Shown in pieces: positions 6,003 to 6,918 of a DNA stretch of 6,918 bases. The DNA is taken from contig CAMOOZ010000173.1 in the NCBI GenBank assembly GCA_946621895.1, forward strand, positions 1 to 6,918, written 5' to 3'. The notes under the pieces were generated by a model, which was given only the letters and a program-made list of their open reading frames with translations, was not told the origin of the DNA and did not search any database. This DNA comes from an uncultured Lachnospiraceae bacterium (GTDB lineage: Bacteria; Bacillota_A; Clostridia; Lachnospirales; Lachnospiraceae). The first letter of the stretch is position 1. The number at the start of each line of letters is the position of its first letter. A program made the translations under genes and the position numbers.

Positions 6003-6918
6003 ATGAAAAGATTGATGATTGCCGCGATGATCGCTGCTGCCGCAGTGGGAACGGCCGGATGCGGCGCCCAGAATACACCCGAGCCTGCACAATCCGCCGC
6101 CGAACCGGCAGCAGAAGCAGTCGCGGATACTACGGCTGCAGCGGCAGCGGCGGGTGAATACGCATCAGGTACAGAGGCAGCGGAGATGGATGAAGCCGCC
6201 CCGGGCGCGGAGGAAGAGGCAGCGCCGGCAGAAACTGATGCCATACAGGAATCCACAGCGGAGAAAGGAATCGGGCTGGAAGGCGTGAATAATGCGAGAG
6301 AACTTGGTGGCTATCAGACAGCGGACGGAAAAACCGTGAAGAAAGGGGTTTTTCTTCGCACGGCAGCGCTTGGCGATGCAACGGACGCGGATATTGCACG
6401 GCTGAAGGAGGAATATCATCTGGCCACGATCGTTGATTTCCGGATGGCGAGAGAACAGGAGCAGTCGCCGGAATTAACGATCGAAGGCGTGAAAAATGTG
6501 CATATTCCCATTATTGATGAAACGGAGATGGCGGAAAAACAGAGCAGCTTAACGCCGGAGGATCTGGAAGGGATCGATGTGACCACGAAAGTGGGACAGC
6601 TCAGGGTGGCGATGAAGGCAGGGTTCGTCGGGCCGCAGATGTATGTCGATTTTCTTTCCGGCGATGTGGGAAAGGCGGGTTATGCGAAGTTCTTTCAGGA
6701 AATCTTAAGCCTGCCGGAGGGAGGCTCCATCCTCTTCCACTGCTCACAGGGGAAGGACAGGACCGGCTGCGGGGCAATGCTGATCCTCTCCGCACTGGGG
6801 GTGGATAAGGAAACGATCATGGAGGATTTCCTTTTGACGAACCAGTTTAATGAAAAGCTGATCGCCGGAGAGCGTCAGATGCTGGCGGAGGAAGGCCTTG
6901 AAGGCGAAGAGCTGGAGG
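6003..6918 (+). CDS. Lipoprotein tyrosine/dual-specificity phosphatase, C-terminus beyond window edge
   Basis: The first 305 codons of an open frame that runs off the right edge. Residues 1-20 are a lipoprotein signal peptide (MKRLMIAAMIAAAAV, lipobox TAGC with Cys20), so the protein should be membrane-anchored outside the cell. Residues 21-88 are a low-complexity Ala/Glu/Pro linker. From about 90 comes a domain of the bacterial Tyr-phosphatase-3 type: NARELGGY at 97-104, a FLRTA segment at 117-121, the strand TIVDFRMARE (142-151; Asp145 is a possible catalytic acid), and the P-loop HCSQGKDRTG (246-255) with the CX5R nucleophile Cys247 and Arg253. The family hydrolyses phosphotyrosine or other phosphomonoesters; members also include phosphoinositide phosphatases, so the substrate is open. 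The gene is transcribed divergently from the surface-protein gene. The missing part probably holds the remaining C-terminal helices. Confidence 0.93.
   Translation, partial: MKRLMIAAMIAAAAVGTAGCGAQNTPEPAQSAAEPAAEAVADTTAAAAAAGEYASGTEAAEMDEAAPGAEEEAAPAETDAIQESTAEKGIGLEGVNNARELGGYQTADGKTVKKGVFLRTAALGDATDADIARLKEEYHLATIVDFRMAREQEQSPELTIEGVKNVHIPIIDETEMAEKQSSLTPEDLEGIDVTTKVGQLRVAMKAGFVGPQMYVDFLSGDVGKAGYAKFFQEILSLPEGGSILFHCSQGKDRTGCGAMLILSALGVDKETIMEDFLLTNQFNEKLIAGERQMLAEEGLEGEELE

Noticed and set aside
5921..6256. Open frame on the minus strand at the start of the phosphatase gene
   Set aside because: Its Ser/Ala-rich sequence is the shadow of the Ala/Glu linker of the lipoprotein, and it runs through the shared promoter region.

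Overview
The window looks like a chromosomal segment of a GC-rich clostridial Firmicute, most probably a gut Lachnospiraceae-type organism. I infer this from strong AGGAGG-type ribosome binding sites, clostridial surface-protein repeats (chitobiase-like Ig repeats, a Big_2 domain, and 'YTGK...GTDY...GNYxG' repeats), a GH25 lysozyme with cell-wall-binding repeats, and a Gram-positive type pyrimidine-nucleoside phosphorylase. The species cannot be named from this sequence alone. There are no tRNA or rRNA genes, CRISPR arrays, insertion sequences or phage genes.

Layout. Four genes lie on the minus strand and one on the plus strand. Reading the minus strand in its own direction (right to left): a 1191-residue secreted modular surface protein (2257-5832); a small stand-alone histidine phosphotransfer (Hpt) protein (1796-2152); a secreted GH25 muramidase (492-1799) whose GTG start overlaps the Hpt stop; and the first 112 codons of a pyrimidine-nucleoside phosphorylase (1-338, cut by the window edge). 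On the plus strand, from 6003 to the right edge, is the start of a lipoprotein with a tyrosine/dual-specificity phosphatase domain, divergent from the surface protein.

Regulatory stretches. The 170-base divergent region (5833-6002) carries a promoter for each direction. The two overlap, with a perfect 10-bp palindrome between them. A near-consensus promoter (2220-2248) starts nine bases after the surface-protein stop and drives hpt and the muramidase. Between the muramidase and the phosphorylase (339-491) are a promoter-like element, a 10-bp hairpin followed by a short T-run, and the phosphorylase ribosome binding site. The hairpin lies too close to the phosphorylase start to leave room for another promoter, so it is either a leaky terminator or a leader/attenuator.

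How the genes may work together. Three of the five products (surface protein, muramidase, lipoprotein phosphatase) are exported, which suggests a cell-envelope locus. The Hpt protein is the only cytoplasmic signalling component and appears translationally coupled to the muramidase. The phosphorylase belongs to nucleoside salvage and is probably only a neighbour. I see no clearly new system. The most unusual points are the Hpt-muramidase coupling, the face-to-face divergent promoters, the hairpin leader of the phosphorylase gene, and the large adhesin-like protein with an unrecognised N-terminal region and no visible wall anchor.
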